This document shows positions 7,962 to 17,045 of a stretch of 64,000 nucleotides of DNA, in pieces (the first letter of the stretch is position 1; each line of letters starts with the position of its first letter). Under the pieces are notes generated by a model. The model did not search any database and was not told the origin of the DNA. It was given only the letters and a program-made list of their open reading frames with translations. The position numbers and the translations under genes are program-made. The stretch is from Mycolicibacterium confluentis (GTDB lineage: Bacteria > Actinomycetota > Actinomycetes > Mycobacteriales > Mycobacteriaceae): positions 4,960,001 through 5,024,000 of the forward strand of contig NZ_AP022612.1 of NCBI RefSeq assembly GCF_010729895.1, given 5' to 3'.

Positions 7962-8708
7962 ATGGGACGCGTGGACGGCAAAGTGGTGTTGATCAGCGGC
8001 GGAGCGCAGGGAATGGGCGCCGCGCATGCACGAATGCTGGTGGCCGAGGGCGCCAAAGTGGTGATCGGTGACATCCTCGACGAGCCGGGCGAGGCGCTGG
8101 CCGCCGAACTCGGAGACGCCGCCCGCTATGTGCACCTCGACGTCACGCAACCCGATCAGTGGGACGCCGCGGTGGCGACGGCGCTCGAGTCGTACGGTGG
8201 CCTCACGGGCCTGGTGAACAACGCGGGCATCGTCGCCCTGGGCAAGATCGGCAGTTTCGATATGGCGCAGTGGCAGAAGGTCATCGACGTCAACCTGACC
8301 GGCACGTTCCTCGGCATGCAGGCCGTGGTGGGTGAGATGAAGAAGGCCAAGACCGGTTCGATCATCAACGTGTCCTCGATCGAAGGTCTGCGCGGAGCGC
8401 CGATGGTGCACCCGTACGTCGCGTCGAAGTGGGCCGTGCGAGGCCTGGCGAAATCGGCCGCGCTGGAACTGGGCCGGCACAACATTCGGGTCAACTCGGT
8501 GCATCCGGGTTTCATCCGCACCCCGATGACCGAGCACTTCCCCGAGGACATGGTCACCGCGCCGCTGGGGCGCCCGGGTCAGTCCGAAGAGGTCTCGACG
8601 TTCGTGGTGTTCCTGATCAGCGACGAGTCGTCGTTCGCCACCGGCGCCGAGTTCGTCGTCGACGGGGGCCTGGTGACCGACGTCAACCACAAGGACAACG
8701 TCTTTTAA
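7962..8708 (+). CDS. FabG3-like (3-alpha/20-beta-hydroxysteroid dehydrogenase type) SDR
   Basis: A 248-residue SDR with SGGAQGMG at residues 12-19, NNAG at 86-89, catalytic Ser near 139 and Y152/K156 in YVASK. Stretches such as GDILDEPGEALAAEL, ARYVHLDVTQPDQW, SSIEGLRG and FATGAEFVVDGG read almost like M. tuberculosis FabG3 (Rv2002), which reduces or oxidises 20-keto or 3-alpha-hydroxy steroids with NADH. The ATG stands 26 bp after a KstR box, giving independent support for a sterol role. The nested inverted repeat at 8710-8775 closes the gene. The actual substrate remains inferred. Confidence 0.9.
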   Translation: MGRVDGKVVLISGGAQGMGAAHARMLVAEGAKVVIGDILDEPGEALAAELGDAARYVHLDVTQPDQWDAAVATALESYGGLTGLVNNAGIVALGKIGSFDMAQWQKVIDVNLTGTFLGMQAVVGEMKKAKTGSIINVSSIEGLRGAPMVHPYVASKWAVRGLAKSAALELGRHNIRVNSVHPGFIRTPMTEHFPEDMVTAPLGRPGQSEEVSTFVVFLISDESSFATGAEFVVDGGLVTDVNHKDNVF

Positions 8709-8709
8709 C

Positions 8710-8775
8710 CCCGCGAGCGTGCGCGTCTGTACGGTGACACGCCGCAAATCGCGTACAAGAGGGGGCGCTCGCGGG
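8710..8775. terminator. Nested inverted repeat between convergent genes
   Basis: Outer arms CCCGCGAGCG (8710-8719) and CGCTCGCGGG (8766-8775) are perfectly complementary, and inner TGTACG/CGTACA arms nest inside. The structure occupies the gap between the FabG3-like SDR and the last gene of the minus-strand catabolic operon and probably terminates both. Confidence 0.65.
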
Positions 8776-8790
8776 ACCCAAACCGGCCGC

Positions 8791-9834
8791 TCAGCGGGTC
8801 TGCGTGAGGAACGCGCGATGCTCGCTGGGCCCGCCGAACAACGCCCGGTTCAGCGTCGCGCGCTTGAGATAGGTGTGAATGCCGCTCTCCCACGTGTAGC
8901 CGATGCCGCCGTGCAACTGCATGGCCTTGCCCGCGACCTCGACGGCGGCCTCACCGCAGTACGCCTTGGCCTTGGCGGCAGCCCGTGATGCGTCCGGATC
9001 ACCTTGGGCTACAGCAACACTGGCGGCACTGACCAACTGCCGCGCGACCGTCACCCGCACCAGCATGTCGGCGCATGCGTGCTTGACGGCCTGAAATGAG
9101 CCGATCGGACGGTCGAACTGCTCGCGCACCTTCACGTAGTCGACGGTCGCGTCCAGCATCGCGGCGGCCACGCCCAAGCTGTCGCACGCCAGAGCCACGC
9201 AGGCCCGGTCACGCACTGCGCCGAGAACAGACACCGGGTCACCGGCGAACGTCAGCACCTCAGCAGGCACTGAATCCGCGGACACCGTTGCCAGGCTGCG
9301 GGTCTCGTCGAGCACGGCCTGATCAACCACCGAGAGCTGCTCACCCTGTGCCGCTGCCACCACGACATCACCGTCAACGCCGACAGCAGGCAGCAGCACC
9401 CCCGACGCGCCGACGACATCGGACACGAACGCCGCACTGCCGCTCACACGACCAGCGCTGTCCACCCTGAAAGCCGGTTCAAAGTCGCGATGTTCACCAG
9501 AGATCACAGTCGCGACACCTGCCGTTCCCGCCGCCAGCCCGGACAGTAGCCGGTCGCGTAAACCACTGGGCTGCAGCTCATTCAGCAGTCCCGCGCTGAG
9601 CACCGCGGCGCCGAGAAATCCGCTGGCAACAGCGACGCGGCCCATCTCCTCGCCGATGATCGCGACCTCACGGAACGTCGCACCCGCGCCCCCGAAGTTC
9701 TCGCCGATCTCCAGTCCGGTCCACCCGGCCTGCGCCAGCACGTTCAGCGCCACCGCGCCGCCGCGCTCCTTGCCCAGCAGATCACCGGCGACCGAACGAA
9801 GTTCGTCATGAAGGTCACTGAAATCGAGGGTCAT
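8791..9834 (-). CDS. Acyl-CoA dehydrogenase, beta-type subunit (pair 1)
   Basis: A 347-residue FadE-family protein, shorter than a full homotetrameric acyl-CoA dehydrogenase. It retains the C-terminal FAD-contact segment REQFDRPIGSFQAVKH and GGIGYTWE, but the middle is poor in the usual GSD and catalytic-glutamate motifs. This is the profile of the non-catalytic chain of alpha2-beta2 dehydrogenases described for steroid CoA thioesters in mycobacteria. It overlaps the alpha-type gene upstream by 4 nt, consistent with translational coupling and a complex. It is the last gene of the ten-gene minus-strand operon. Pairing is inferred from order and motifs. Confidence 0.88.
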   Translation of the reverse strand: MTLDFSDLHDELRSVAGDLLGKERGGAVALNVLAQAGWTGLEIGENFGGAGATFREVAIIGEEMGRVAVASGFLGAAVLSAGLLNELQPSGLRDRLLSGLAAGTAGVATVISGEHRDFEPAFRVDSAGRVSGSAAFVSDVVGASGVLLPAVGVDGDVVVAAAQGEQLSVVDQAVLDETRSLATVSADSVPAEVLTFAGDPVSVLGAVRDRACVALACDSLGVAAAMLDATVDYVKVREQFDRPIGSFQAVKHACADMLVRVTVARQLVSAASVAVAQGDPDASRAAAKAKAYCGEAAVEVAGKAMQLHGGIGYTWESGIHTYLKRATLNRALFGGPSEHRAFLTQTR

Positions 9835-11003
9835 CGAACGCTCGGCTCCCGCGGCAGGCCGAGACCACGCTCAGCGATGATGGTGCGTTGGATCTCGCTG
9901 GCGCCGCCGGGAATGGTCCATTCCCACGACCCGATGAAATCCAGCACCCACGCGCCGGATTCCCATCCACTCGACGGCGGTTTGGTCAACACGGTGTGCG
10001 CGGCCACGCCACCGATGTCGACCGCGAAGTCGGTCATACGCTGCAGCAGTTCGCTGTAGTACAGCTTGACGATCGAGGCATCCGCCGCACCGGACGTGCC
10101 GGCCTCGCTGCGTTCCACCAGATCTCGGCAGAGTCCTCGCAGCCCGTCGATCTCGATCTCGAAGGCGCTCAGGCGATCCTGGACGGCGGAGTCGTCGATC
10201 GACCGGCACGCATCCACGAGCCAGCGGAACCCCGCATGACCCAGGCGCTCGGCGAGTTCCAGCATCGTCATCCCGCGCTCGGCGCCCAGCGTCGCCTGCG
10301 CGACCTGCCACCCGGCGTTCTCCGCTCCCACCAGGTTCGCGGCCGGGATCTCGACGTCGTTGAGGAATATCTCGCAGAAGTGTGACTCGCCGACGGCGTT
10401 GCGGATCGGGCGGACGTCGATTCCCGGTGTCGTCATGTCGAGCAGGAAATACGAGATGCCCTTGCGCTTGGGCGCATCGGGGGCGGTGCGCGCGAGCAAC
10501 AGGCACCAGTCGGCGTGCAGCCCACCGCTGGCCCAGAGCTTCTGGCCATTGACGACGTAGCGGTCCCCGACCTTACGGGCCGTGGTCCGCAGGCTCGCCA
10601 AATCCGATCCCGCCTCGGGCTCGGAGAAGCCCTGCACCCAGATCTCACCGTCCAGGATCGCTGGCAGGTGCCGACGACGCTGCTCCTCGGTCCCGGCCAC
10701 GAGCAGCGTCGAGGCGGCATGGTGGATGCCGACGAACGCCAGCACCAGGCGTGGTGCATCGTGGCGGGCCAACTCCTGGTACAGCACGATCTGCTCGGCG
10801 ACCGACATGCCGCCACCCCACTCGGCGGGCCAGTGCGGCACCGCATAACCCGCGGAGTTCAGTTCGGCGAACCACGACTTCTGAAAGGCCACGAACTCGT
10901 CGTCGCCGACACCGGTCTGGCGCGCCCGCCAGTCGGTGGGCACATGCTTGGCGCACCAGGTTCGGACGGTCTGGCGAAACTCCTCCAGCGCAGCGTCGGT
11001 CAT
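9831..11003 (-). CDS. Acyl-CoA dehydrogenase, alpha-type subunit (pair 1)
   Basis: A 390-residue acyl-CoA dehydrogenase with the full set of motifs: GFSEPEAGSDLASLRT (flavin and substrate site), NGQKLWASGG, a central LGAERG segment where the catalytic glutamate of FadE26-type enzymes is expected, and IPGGASEIQRTIIAERGLGLP at the end. The medium-chain catalytic glutamate of the IYEGT motif is not present, as in other steroid-type FadEs. The stop overlaps the beta-type gene start by 4 nt, and its own start overlaps the preceding gene by 4 nt. It introduces an alpha,beta double bond into an acyl-CoA; the chain is probably bulky, judging by family and context. Confidence 0.92.
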   Translation of the reverse strand: MTDAALEEFRQTVRTWCAKHVPTDWRARQTGVGDDEFVAFQKSWFAELNSAGYAVPHWPAEWGGGMSVAEQIVLYQELARHDAPRLVLAFVGIHHAASTLLVAGTEEQRRRHLPAILDGEIWVQGFSEPEAGSDLASLRTTARKVGDRYVVNGQKLWASGGLHADWCLLLARTAPDAPKRKGISYFLLDMTTPGIDVRPIRNAVGESHFCEIFLNDVEIPAANLVGAENAGWQVAQATLGAERGMTMLELAERLGHAGFRWLVDACRSIDDSAVQDRLSAFEIEIDGLRGLCRDLVERSEAGTSGAADASIVKLYYSELLQRMTDFAVDIGGVAAHTVLTKPPSSGWESGAWVLDFIGSWEWTIPGGASEIQRTIIAERGLGLPREPSVR

Positions 11004-11929
11004 GCCGAGTACAACCCGCTCAGACCGCGGCCGTCGACCCGGCCGGTCAGCAGATCACGCGTCGCCGAGAGCCCGAACGGCAGGCGCCGCAACGGTTGGC
11101 TGTACCGCGACAGCCACGACAAGGTCGTCTCGTCGCAGAACCCCACCGCTCCGTGGAGTTGATGGCACACGCGGAACACCACCTCGGCCGCCTCGATCGC
11201 GGCCATCCGCAGGGCGAGCGCATCGTCGAGTGCGACATCGGTCGGCACCCCCGAAGACGGCCCGGCACTCCACAGCGCATGCTTGGCCAGGATCTCGACG
11301 CCGCTGCGCTCGACCTCGGCGTCGGTCAACTGGAACTGCACACCCTGGAATCCGGACAGCGGCTGCCCGAACTGCTGACGCAGCTTGACGTGCGCCACGG
11401 TCAATTCCAGTGCGCGGTCCATCATTCCGAGCAGCGTCCAGCACGGCAGCACCAGACCGAGCGCCACCAGATCGCCGCCCACCGCGTCGACAGACGACAA
11501 CGAGAGTTCCGCAACGAAGACGGGGCGAACGGCCGAGGTGCCCACGACGGTGCTTCGCGCACCGTCGAGCGTCACGGCCTCCCACGGCCCGTCGACCAGG
11601 GCTATCGGCGCGGACGGGTTGTTCTCGGCGACCACCACCAGGCCCGCCCCGCCCGGGGTGGCACTGGACAGTCGTTCGGCCACCGGATACGGCAGCGCCC
11701 AGTACCCTGCGCTGCGGCACAGCGCCGCCGCGGCCTCAAGACTGTCGGCGTCGGTCCTCGGGTCCAGATCCCACGCCCCCAGTTCGGCCAGCACCGGGCC
11801 GACGAGTGCCTCGCGGGTGTCGGGTTTGGCCTCGGCCTGCTGCAGCAGTTGATCACCACCGGCGACCTCGAAGGCACGCTGTGCCTGCCGCCCGAATTCG
11901 GCTGCCTCGTCGCTGAGTTCGAGGATCAT
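11000..11929 (-). CDS. Acyl-CoA dehydrogenase, beta-type subunit (pair 2)
   Basis: A 309-residue, shortened member of the acyl-CoA dehydrogenase family. The FAD-contact stretch is recognisable as LRQQFGQPLSGFQGVQ and the C-terminal helix as CHQLHGAVGFCDE, but no GSD or catalytic-glutamate segment is seen. It lies between two alpha-type genes with 4-nt overlaps at both ends. Transcription order puts it directly after the alpha-type gene at 11926-13080, so those two probably form the second alpha2-beta2 enzyme. The degenerate sequence alone does not prove it is catalytically silent. Confidence 0.88.
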   Translation of the reverse strand: MILELSDEAAEFGRQAQRAFEVAGGDQLLQQAEAKPDTREALVGPVLAELGAWDLDPRTDADSLEAAAALCRSAGYWALPYPVAERLSSATPGGAGLVVVAENNPSAPIALVDGPWEAVTLDGARSTVVGTSAVRPVFVAELSLSSVDAVGGDLVALGLVLPCWTLLGMMDRALELTVAHVKLRQQFGQPLSGFQGVQFQLTDAEVERSGVEILAKHALWSAGPSSGVPTDVALDDALALRMAAIEAAEVVFRVCHQLHGAVGFCDETTLSWLSRYSQPLRRLPFGLSATRDLLTGRVDGRGLSGLYSA

Positions 11930-13080
11930 GATGCCGCCAACAGGGCACGCGACAGCAGGATCCGCTGCATCTCGATGCTGCCCGAGGAGACCGTGGACGC
12001 CTGGGAGTACCGCCAGTGGTCCTCGACCTCTTCGCGGAATCTGCGCACCGCGGGGTCGGTGACGTCAGCCGCGGCCACGATCTCCATCAGCACCTCGGCG
12101 CTGTCCTGGTCAAGCTTGGTCACCGCGATCCGATAGCCCGAGGCGTCCCCGGGGCGCACCTGCCCGGCGCTCTGCAGCGACACCAATCGATAAGCCAACA
12201 GGCGCGCCCGACGGCAGTGCACCAGCATGCGAGTCCATCTGGCGCGCAGCTCATCCGGCAGCTCGGCCCAGGCCGAACCCAATGCCGAAGGAGCGGTCTG
12301 CAGCAGCTTCTCGCATCGTGCGTAGCGGGCGATGCCGACGCGTTCGAAGGACAGCACGTCCTGCACGATCGACCACCCCGCACCGACCTCGCCCAGCACG
12401 TCGGCCTCGGTGACCCGCAAGTCGTCGAAGAAGACCTCGTTGAGATGGTGAGGGCCCATGATGCAGCGGATCGGCCGCACCTGGATCGCCGGGTCCGACA
12501 TCGGCACCAGGAAGATCGTCAACCCCTTCTGCTTCTTGTCCTCTTTCGAGGTGCGGGCCAGCAGGAAGCACCACTGGGCCATGGTGGCGTACGACGTCCA
12601 GATCTTCTGACCGCTGACCAGCCACCCGTTTCCATCGTCGGCGGGGCGTGCCGTGGTGCGCAGCGACGCGAGGTCGGAGCCGGCCTCGGGTTCGGAGAAT
12701 CCCTGGCACCAGATCACCTCCCCGGCTGCAATGGGCGGCAGGTGCTTGCGCTTCTGCTCGTTGGTGCCGTGCCGCATCACGATCGGCCCCACCCAGTTGA
12801 CGCCCATGTACTGCGCACCCCGGGGTTCGTGGTGCGCCCACATCTCCTCGCGCACCACGGTCTGCTCCCACACCGAGGCATCTCTGCCGCCGTACTCCTG
12901 CGGCCACGACATGCACAGCAGTCCCGCATCCGCCAGTGTCCGGCAGAACTGCTGTGCGGCAGCAAGATCCGCCGGGTTGTCGGTGAACGCGCCCATGAAG
13001 TCTTCGGGCAGGTGCGCGCCCACCAGGTCACGCAGTTGTGTGCGCAGCGCCGCGGCGTGGGCACCCATGTCGAAATCCAC
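11926..13080 (-). CDS. Acyl-CoA dehydrogenase, alpha-type subunit (pair 2)
   Basis: A 384-residue FadE protein with WCQGFSEPEAGSDLASLRT, VSGQKIWTSYA, a central LSFERVG that carries the likely catalytic glutamate, and the C-terminal SSGSIEMQRILLSRALL segment in place of the usual GGTSEIQRN. The last variation differs from pair 1 and may indicate a different acyl group. The start overlaps nothing; the CoA-transferase ends 12 nt upstream. The stop overlaps its beta-type partner by 4 nt. Predicted role: flavin-dependent alpha,beta-dehydrogenation of a CoA thioester made by the cluster's ligases or CoA-transferase. Confidence 0.92.
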   Translation of the reverse strand: MDFDMGAHAAALRTQLRDLVGAHLPEDFMGAFTDNPADLAAAQQFCRTLADAGLLCMSWPQEYGGRDASVWEQTVVREEMWAHHEPRGAQYMGVNWVGPIVMRHGTNEQKRKHLPPIAAGEVIWCQGFSEPEAGSDLASLRTTARPADDGNGWLVSGQKIWTSYATMAQWCFLLARTSKEDKKQKGLTIFLVPMSDPAIQVRPIRCIMGPHHLNEVFFDDLRVTEADVLGEVGAGWSIVQDVLSFERVGIARYARCEKLLQTAPSALGSAWAELPDELRARWTRMLVHCRRARLLAYRLVSLQSAGQVRPGDASGYRIAVTKLDQDSAEVLMEIVAAADVTDPAVRRFREEVEDHWRYSQASTVSSGSIEMQRILLSRALLAAS

Positions 13081-13092
13081 TGTGTGCGTCCC

Positions 13093-14268
13093 CTATCCCG
13101 ATCCCGCTGCGGACTCGGCGTCGGTGGTGGTCGGGCCCAACTCATGCAGCACCGCGGCGGTGTCTGCACCCAATTCCGGTGCCGGGCCCCGCACGTGCCC
13201 GGGGGTGCGGGAGAACCAGGTCGGCACACCCGGGAACCGTACGGGACCATGCGGCGTCTGCACGGTTTCGAACAGGCCGACGGCGGCCAGATGCGGATCA
13301 TCGAACAACGCGTCCGGTGTGCGGATCGGCGCCGCCGGGATCTCGAGTTCGTTGAACAGCTTGAGCCATTCGTCGGTGGTGCGTTCCTTGAGCGTCTGTG
13401 CCACCAGTCCATAGACCGTGTCGATCTGCCGTGCCCGGCGTTCCAGCGTCGCGTACAGGTCGCTGTTCCACGTCGGTTGGACGGCCTCGATGAACGCATT
13501 CCAGTGCTTGTCGTTGTAGATCAGCGCCGCGATGTGCCCATCCTTGGTCTCATACGGGCGGCGGTTGGGCGCAACGGTCCTCGGATAGACGGCGGGTCCG
13601 AGTGGAGGGTCGAACATGGCGCCGTTGGCATGCTCGACCAGCATGAACGAGGCCATGGTCTCGAACATGGGGACCTCGACCTCCTGCCCCTGGCCCGTGC
13701 GCTCGCGGTGGAACAGCGCCATCATCGTCGCGTAGAGAGCGGTCAGGCCGGCGACCTTGTCGGCCATGATGGTGCCGACGTAGTTGGCCTCGCCCGTCAA
13801 CTGCTCCTGGACGGCGGGGATCCCGCATTCGGCCTGAATGGTGTCGTCGTAGGCGGGGCGGTCAGCTTCGGGGCCGCGTCTGCCGTACCCGTAACAGTTG
13901 GTGTAGATGATGTTCGGGTTGATCGCCGCGACCTCGTCGTACGAGAAGCCCAGCTTGTCAACCGCCTTCGCGCGCATCGAGTGGATGAACACATCCGCGG
14001 TGCCGATCAGCGCGCGCAGCGCGTCCCGGCCGGCGTCAGTGCGCAGGTCGAGCACCACGCTGCGTTTGCCGCGGTTGACGTTGACGAACACGCCGCTCAA
14101 TCCGGGTGCGGGTCCCACCGAGATGTACCTGGTGTTATCACCCTGCGGCGGTTCGATTTTGATGACGTCGGCGCCCATGTCGGCCATGATCTGCGTGCAG
14201 TATGGGCCCATCACCATCGCGGTCAGGTCGACCACGCGCACGCCCTGCAGCGGCCCCGGGCTAGTCAT
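13093..14268 (-). CDS. Family III CoA-transferase (CaiB/BaiF type)
   Basis: A 391-residue protein with the family III N-terminus LQGVRVVDLTAMVMGPYCTQ, the CoA-binding segment GADVIKIEPPQGD and the catalytic-aspartate region RPAYDD. These enzymes move CoA between carboxylic acids without ATP; relatives act on carnitine, bile acids and aromatic acids. The start ATG at 14268 overlaps the stop of the preceding SDR by 8 nt, and the first acyl-CoA dehydrogenase begins 12 nt after the stop. In this operon it may recycle CoA from a downstream product onto the incoming acid. The donor and acceptor are unknown. Confidence 0.93.
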   Translation of the reverse strand: MTSPGPLQGVRVVDLTAMVMGPYCTQIMADMGADVIKIEPPQGDNTRYISVGPAPGLSGVFVNVNRGKRSVVLDLRTDAGRDALRALIGTADVFIHSMRAKAVDKLGFSYDEVAAINPNIIYTNCYGYGRRGPEADRPAYDDTIQAECGIPAVQEQLTGEANYVGTIMADKVAGLTALYATMMALFHRERTGQGQEVEVPMFETMASFMLVEHANGAMFDPPLGPAVYPRTVAPNRRPYETKDGHIAALIYNDKHWNAFIEAVQPTWNSDLYATLERRARQIDTVYGLVAQTLKERTTDEWLKLFNELEIPAAPIRTPDALFDDPHLAAVGLFETVQTPHGPVRFPGVPTWFSRTPGHVRGPAPELGADTAAVLHELGPTTTDAESAAGSG

Positions 14269-15199
14269 GGGACACCGTCTGCGCGGCCATGCCGAAGCTG
14301 TACCGGATGTGGTCAGTGTGCCCGTCCGGGACCACGGGGAACACGACCTGCTCCGCGGTGTCACGGATGGCGGCCATCTCCGCCGCGACCTCTTCCATGG
14401 TCCACGACGGACGGTGGACGCCCTGCGTCTCAGCGATGTAGGCGCGGGCCACCCGGCCTGCGATGGCGATCAGGATCTCGCCTGTGACCGAGCAGGTTTC
14501 GTGCGCGAGCCAGCCGGCCGTAGGCGCGACGAGGTCGGCGCCCATCGGCGGATACGCCGACGTGTCGAGGCCTTCGGCCATGCGGGTGACGGCCCCGGGC
14601 ACGATGACGTTGCACGTGACGTTCGCCGCCGCACCCTCGAGCGCCGCGACGTTGGACAGCCCGATGATCCCGGCCTTGGCCGCGCCGTAGTTGGCGACGT
14701 CGTGGTTGCCGTAGAGGCCACCGATTGAGGACGTCAGGACCAGGCGGCCGTAACCTGCCTGCGTCATGTGCGCGAACGCGGGGCGGACCACATGGAAGGC
14801 CCCGCGCAGGTGCACATCAAGCACGGCATCGAAGTCCTCGTAGGACATCTGCGCCAGCGGGGCGCGACGGACGTTGCCCGCGTTGTGAATCAGGATGTCG
14901 AGCCGGCCGTAGTTCTCCAGCGCGGCGTCGATGATCGCCTTTCCGCCCTCGGGAGTCGCCACCGACGCCGAGGAGGCGACGGCTTCTCCACCGGCCAGGA
15001 TGATCTCCTCGACCACCTCCTGCGCCGGTCCGGTGTCGGCGCCCGCACCGGTCAGCGATCCTCCGACGTCGTTGACCACCACCTTGGCCCCGCGCGACGC
15101 CAGCAGCAGCGCGTACTCGCGGCCCAACCCGCGGCCCGCGCCGGTGACGGCGGCGACCCGGCCGTCGAACCGCAACTCAGGTGCGGAGGACGAGACCAT
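14261..15199 (-). CDS. Short-chain dehydrogenase, HSD17B4-like
   Basis: A 312-residue SDR with FDGRVAAVTGAGRGLGREYA (TGAGRGLG at residues 19-26), VVNDVGG, NAGN and the YGAAK active site. The FDGRVA start, VNDVGG and long C-terminus resemble the 3-hydroxyacyl-CoA dehydrogenase domain of multifunctional enzyme 2 (HSD17B4), although the hydratase part is absent. The ATG at 15199 overlaps the end of the monooxygenase gene by 23 nt; the longer upstream frame is discarded because it is only the shadow of that gene. A plausible job is oxidation of a 3-hydroxyacyl-CoA or ring alcohol in the operon's pathway. Confidence 0.88.
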   Translation of the reverse strand: MVSSSAPELRFDGRVAAVTGAGRGLGREYALLLASRGAKVVVNDVGGSLTGAGADTGPAQEVVEEIILAGGEAVASSASVATPEGGKAIIDAALENYGRLDILIHNAGNVRRAPLAQMSYEDFDAVLDVHLRGAFHVVRPAFAHMTQAGYGRLVLTSSIGGLYGNHDVANYGAAKAGIIGLSNVAALEGAAANVTCNVIVPGAVTRMAEGLDTSAYPPMGADLVAPTAGWLAHETCSVTGEILIAIAGRVARAYIAETQGVHRPSWTMEEVAAEMAAIRDTAEQVVFPVVPDGHTDHIRYSFGMAAQTVSHD

Positions 15200-17045
15200 C
15201 GAGGTCGCCCTTGTCACGCCACTCCCGCAGCAGCTCACCGAACGCGTAGAAGCCGGGACCGTACGGTTCGCCGAGGTGCGAACGGATGCCCTCACCCGCG
15301 TCCTCCCCCTGGCCTCCGCCTTCGTTGTTGTAGTACCCCGGTGTGCACTCGGCATCAAACGCCGAGGTGTCGACCGCGGTCTCACGAATCGTGGCGCCCC
15401 AGGCGGCCTGGGCCTCCTCGGTGGGTTCGACCGTGGTCGCGCCACGGTCCAGCGCTTCGGCGATGATGTACGCGATGTGCTCGCCCTGCAGTTCGTAGTT
15501 GGCCGAGATGTTGGCCGAGATTCCCACCTGGGTGAACCCGGTGAAGAACTGATTTGGGAAGCCTCGACTGGTCATTCCGTGCAGGGTCCGATAGCCGTGC
15601 GCCCAGTTGTCGTACAGCGACACCCCGTCCCGGCCCTCGACGGTGTCGATCGCATAGCGACGGCTGATCTCGGTCGTGATCTCGAACCCGCTCGCGAAGA
15701 TGATGCAGTCGACCTCGAACTCCTGCCCGTTGGCCACGAGTCCCTTGTCGGTGATCCGTTCGACACCCTTGGTCTCCGAGACGTCCACCAGCGTGACGTT
15801 GGGGCGGTTGAACGTCTGCAGGTAGTCGTCGTTGGAACATGGCCGCTTGCACAGGAATCGGTAGTACGGCTTGAGCGACTCCGCGGTGTCCGGGTCGTCC
15901 ACCAGGGCCTCGATCCGGCGGCGCAACCGCTCCATGAGCTTGTAGTCCTCCTCCTCGCGGATGCCCATGAACTGCTCGGGCGTCATCGAGGCGGGGTCGG
16001 GCAGTGCCAGCACGCGGGCAGCGGTGTTGCGGCCCAGCTCGGTCCAGAAGTCGCACACCAGGTCGGGTTGGCCCAGCGCCATGCCCTCGAACGTCCAGGA
16101 GTGGAAGTTGCGCTGGCGCTCCTTCTGCCACCCGGGTTGCAGGTTCTTCGCCCACTCCGGGTCCGTCGGCGAGTTGTTGCGCTCGTCGACGGTCGACGGT
16201 GTGCGCTGGAAGACGTAGAGGTGCTGGGAATCTCGGCCCAGGAATGGCACCAACTGCACGCCGGTGGCACCCGTGCCGATCAGGGCGACCTTCTTGTCGG
16301 CGAGCTTCTCCAACCCGCCGCTGGCGTCTCCGCCGGTGTAGTCGTAGTCCCACCGCGAGGAGTGGAAGATGTGTCCGCCCGCGTCGACGAACTCCTTGAT
16401 GCCCGGGATGCCGGGAAGTTTGGGCCGGTTGAACGAACCGGAGGCAAGCACCACGAAACGGGCGCGGATGTCGTCACCGCGGTTGGTGCTGATCCGCCAG
16501 CGGTTGATGCTGTCGTCCCATTTCAGGTCGCGGACCTGGGTGGAGAAGATCGCGCCGTCGTACAGGCCGAAGTGCTTGCCGATGTTGCGGCAGTGCTGGT
16601 AGATCTCGGCGCCGTCGGCGAACTTCTTGCTCGGTATGAAGTCGAGCTCTTCCAGCAGCGGGACGTAGCAATAGGATTCGTTGTCACACTGGATTCCCGG
16701 ATAACGGTTCCAGTACCACACCCCACCGAAGTCGCCGCCCTGCTCGATGATGTGCACATCCTCGACGCCGGCCTTCTTCAGGTAGGCGCCGCACAGCAGT
16801 CCCGCGAAGCCGCCACCGAGGACGGCCACGTCGATGTCGGTGTCGATCACGTCACGCTCGACGAACGGCGTGTGGGGGTCGGCCTCGGCGAATCCCGCGT
16901 ATTGGCCCGTGGTCTCGATGTACTGCTTGGAACCCTCCTTGCGCAGGCGCTTCTCGCGCTCGGCGCGGTACTTGTCCCGCAGGGCGTCGATGTCGATGTC
17001 GGTGGGCGTCTCGGTGGGACCGCAGCCGTTCTCAACGGTCGTCAT
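15177..17045 (-). CDS. Baeyer-Villiger-type flavin monooxygenase
   Basis: A 622-residue class B flavoprotein. An acidic N-terminal extension of about 70 residues precedes the FAD motif LGGGFAGLL (76-84), then YWNRYPGIQCD, the core of the BVMO fingerprint G-x3-H-x3-W-D (residues 222-233, with Ala where Phe is usual) and the NADPH motif VALIGTGATGVQ. The extension and WYWNRYPG wording are like cyclopentadecanone and steroid-type BVMOs rather than simple FMOs. Such enzymes insert one oxygen next to a ketone to give an ester or lactone. The gene overlaps its neighbours by 4 and 23 nt, so it is central to the operon. The ketone substrate is unknown. Confidence 0.9.
   Translation of the reverse strand: MTTVENGCGPTETPTDIDIDALRDKYRAEREKRLRKEGSKQYIETTGQYAGFAEADPHTPFVERDVIDTDIDVAVLGGGFAGLLCGAYLKKAGVEDVHIIEQGGDFGGVWYWNRYPGIQCDNESYCYVPLLEELDFIPSKKFADGAEIYQHCRNIGKHFGLYDGAIFSTQVRDLKWDDSINRWRISTNRGDDIRARFVVLASGSFNRPKLPGIPGIKEFVDAGGHIFHSSRWDYDYTGGDASGGLEKLADKKVALIGTGATGVQLVPFLGRDSQHLYVFQRTPSTVDERNNSPTDPEWAKNLQPGWQKERQRNFHSWTFEGMALGQPDLVCDFWTELGRNTAARVLALPDPASMTPEQFMGIREEEDYKLMERLRRRIEALVDDPDTAESLKPYYRFLCKRPCSNDDYLQTFNRPNVTLVDVSETKGVERITDKGLVANGQEFEVDCIIFASGFEITTEISRRYAIDTVEGRDGVSLYDNWAHGYRTLHGMTSRGFPNQFFTGFTQVGISANISANYELQGEHIAYIIAEALDRGATTVEPTEEAQAAWGATIRETAVDTSAFDAECTPGYYNNEGGGQGEDAGEGIRSHLGEPYGPGFYAFGELLREWRDKGDLDGLVLRT

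Noticed and set aside
12016..14487. Very long open frame on the plus strand opposite the acyl-CoA dehydrogenase and CoA-transferase genes (over 800 codons).
   Set aside because: It is Arg/His/Gly-rich low-complexity sequence with no domain, exactly antisense to well-supported genes; long antisense frames are expected in very GC-rich DNA.
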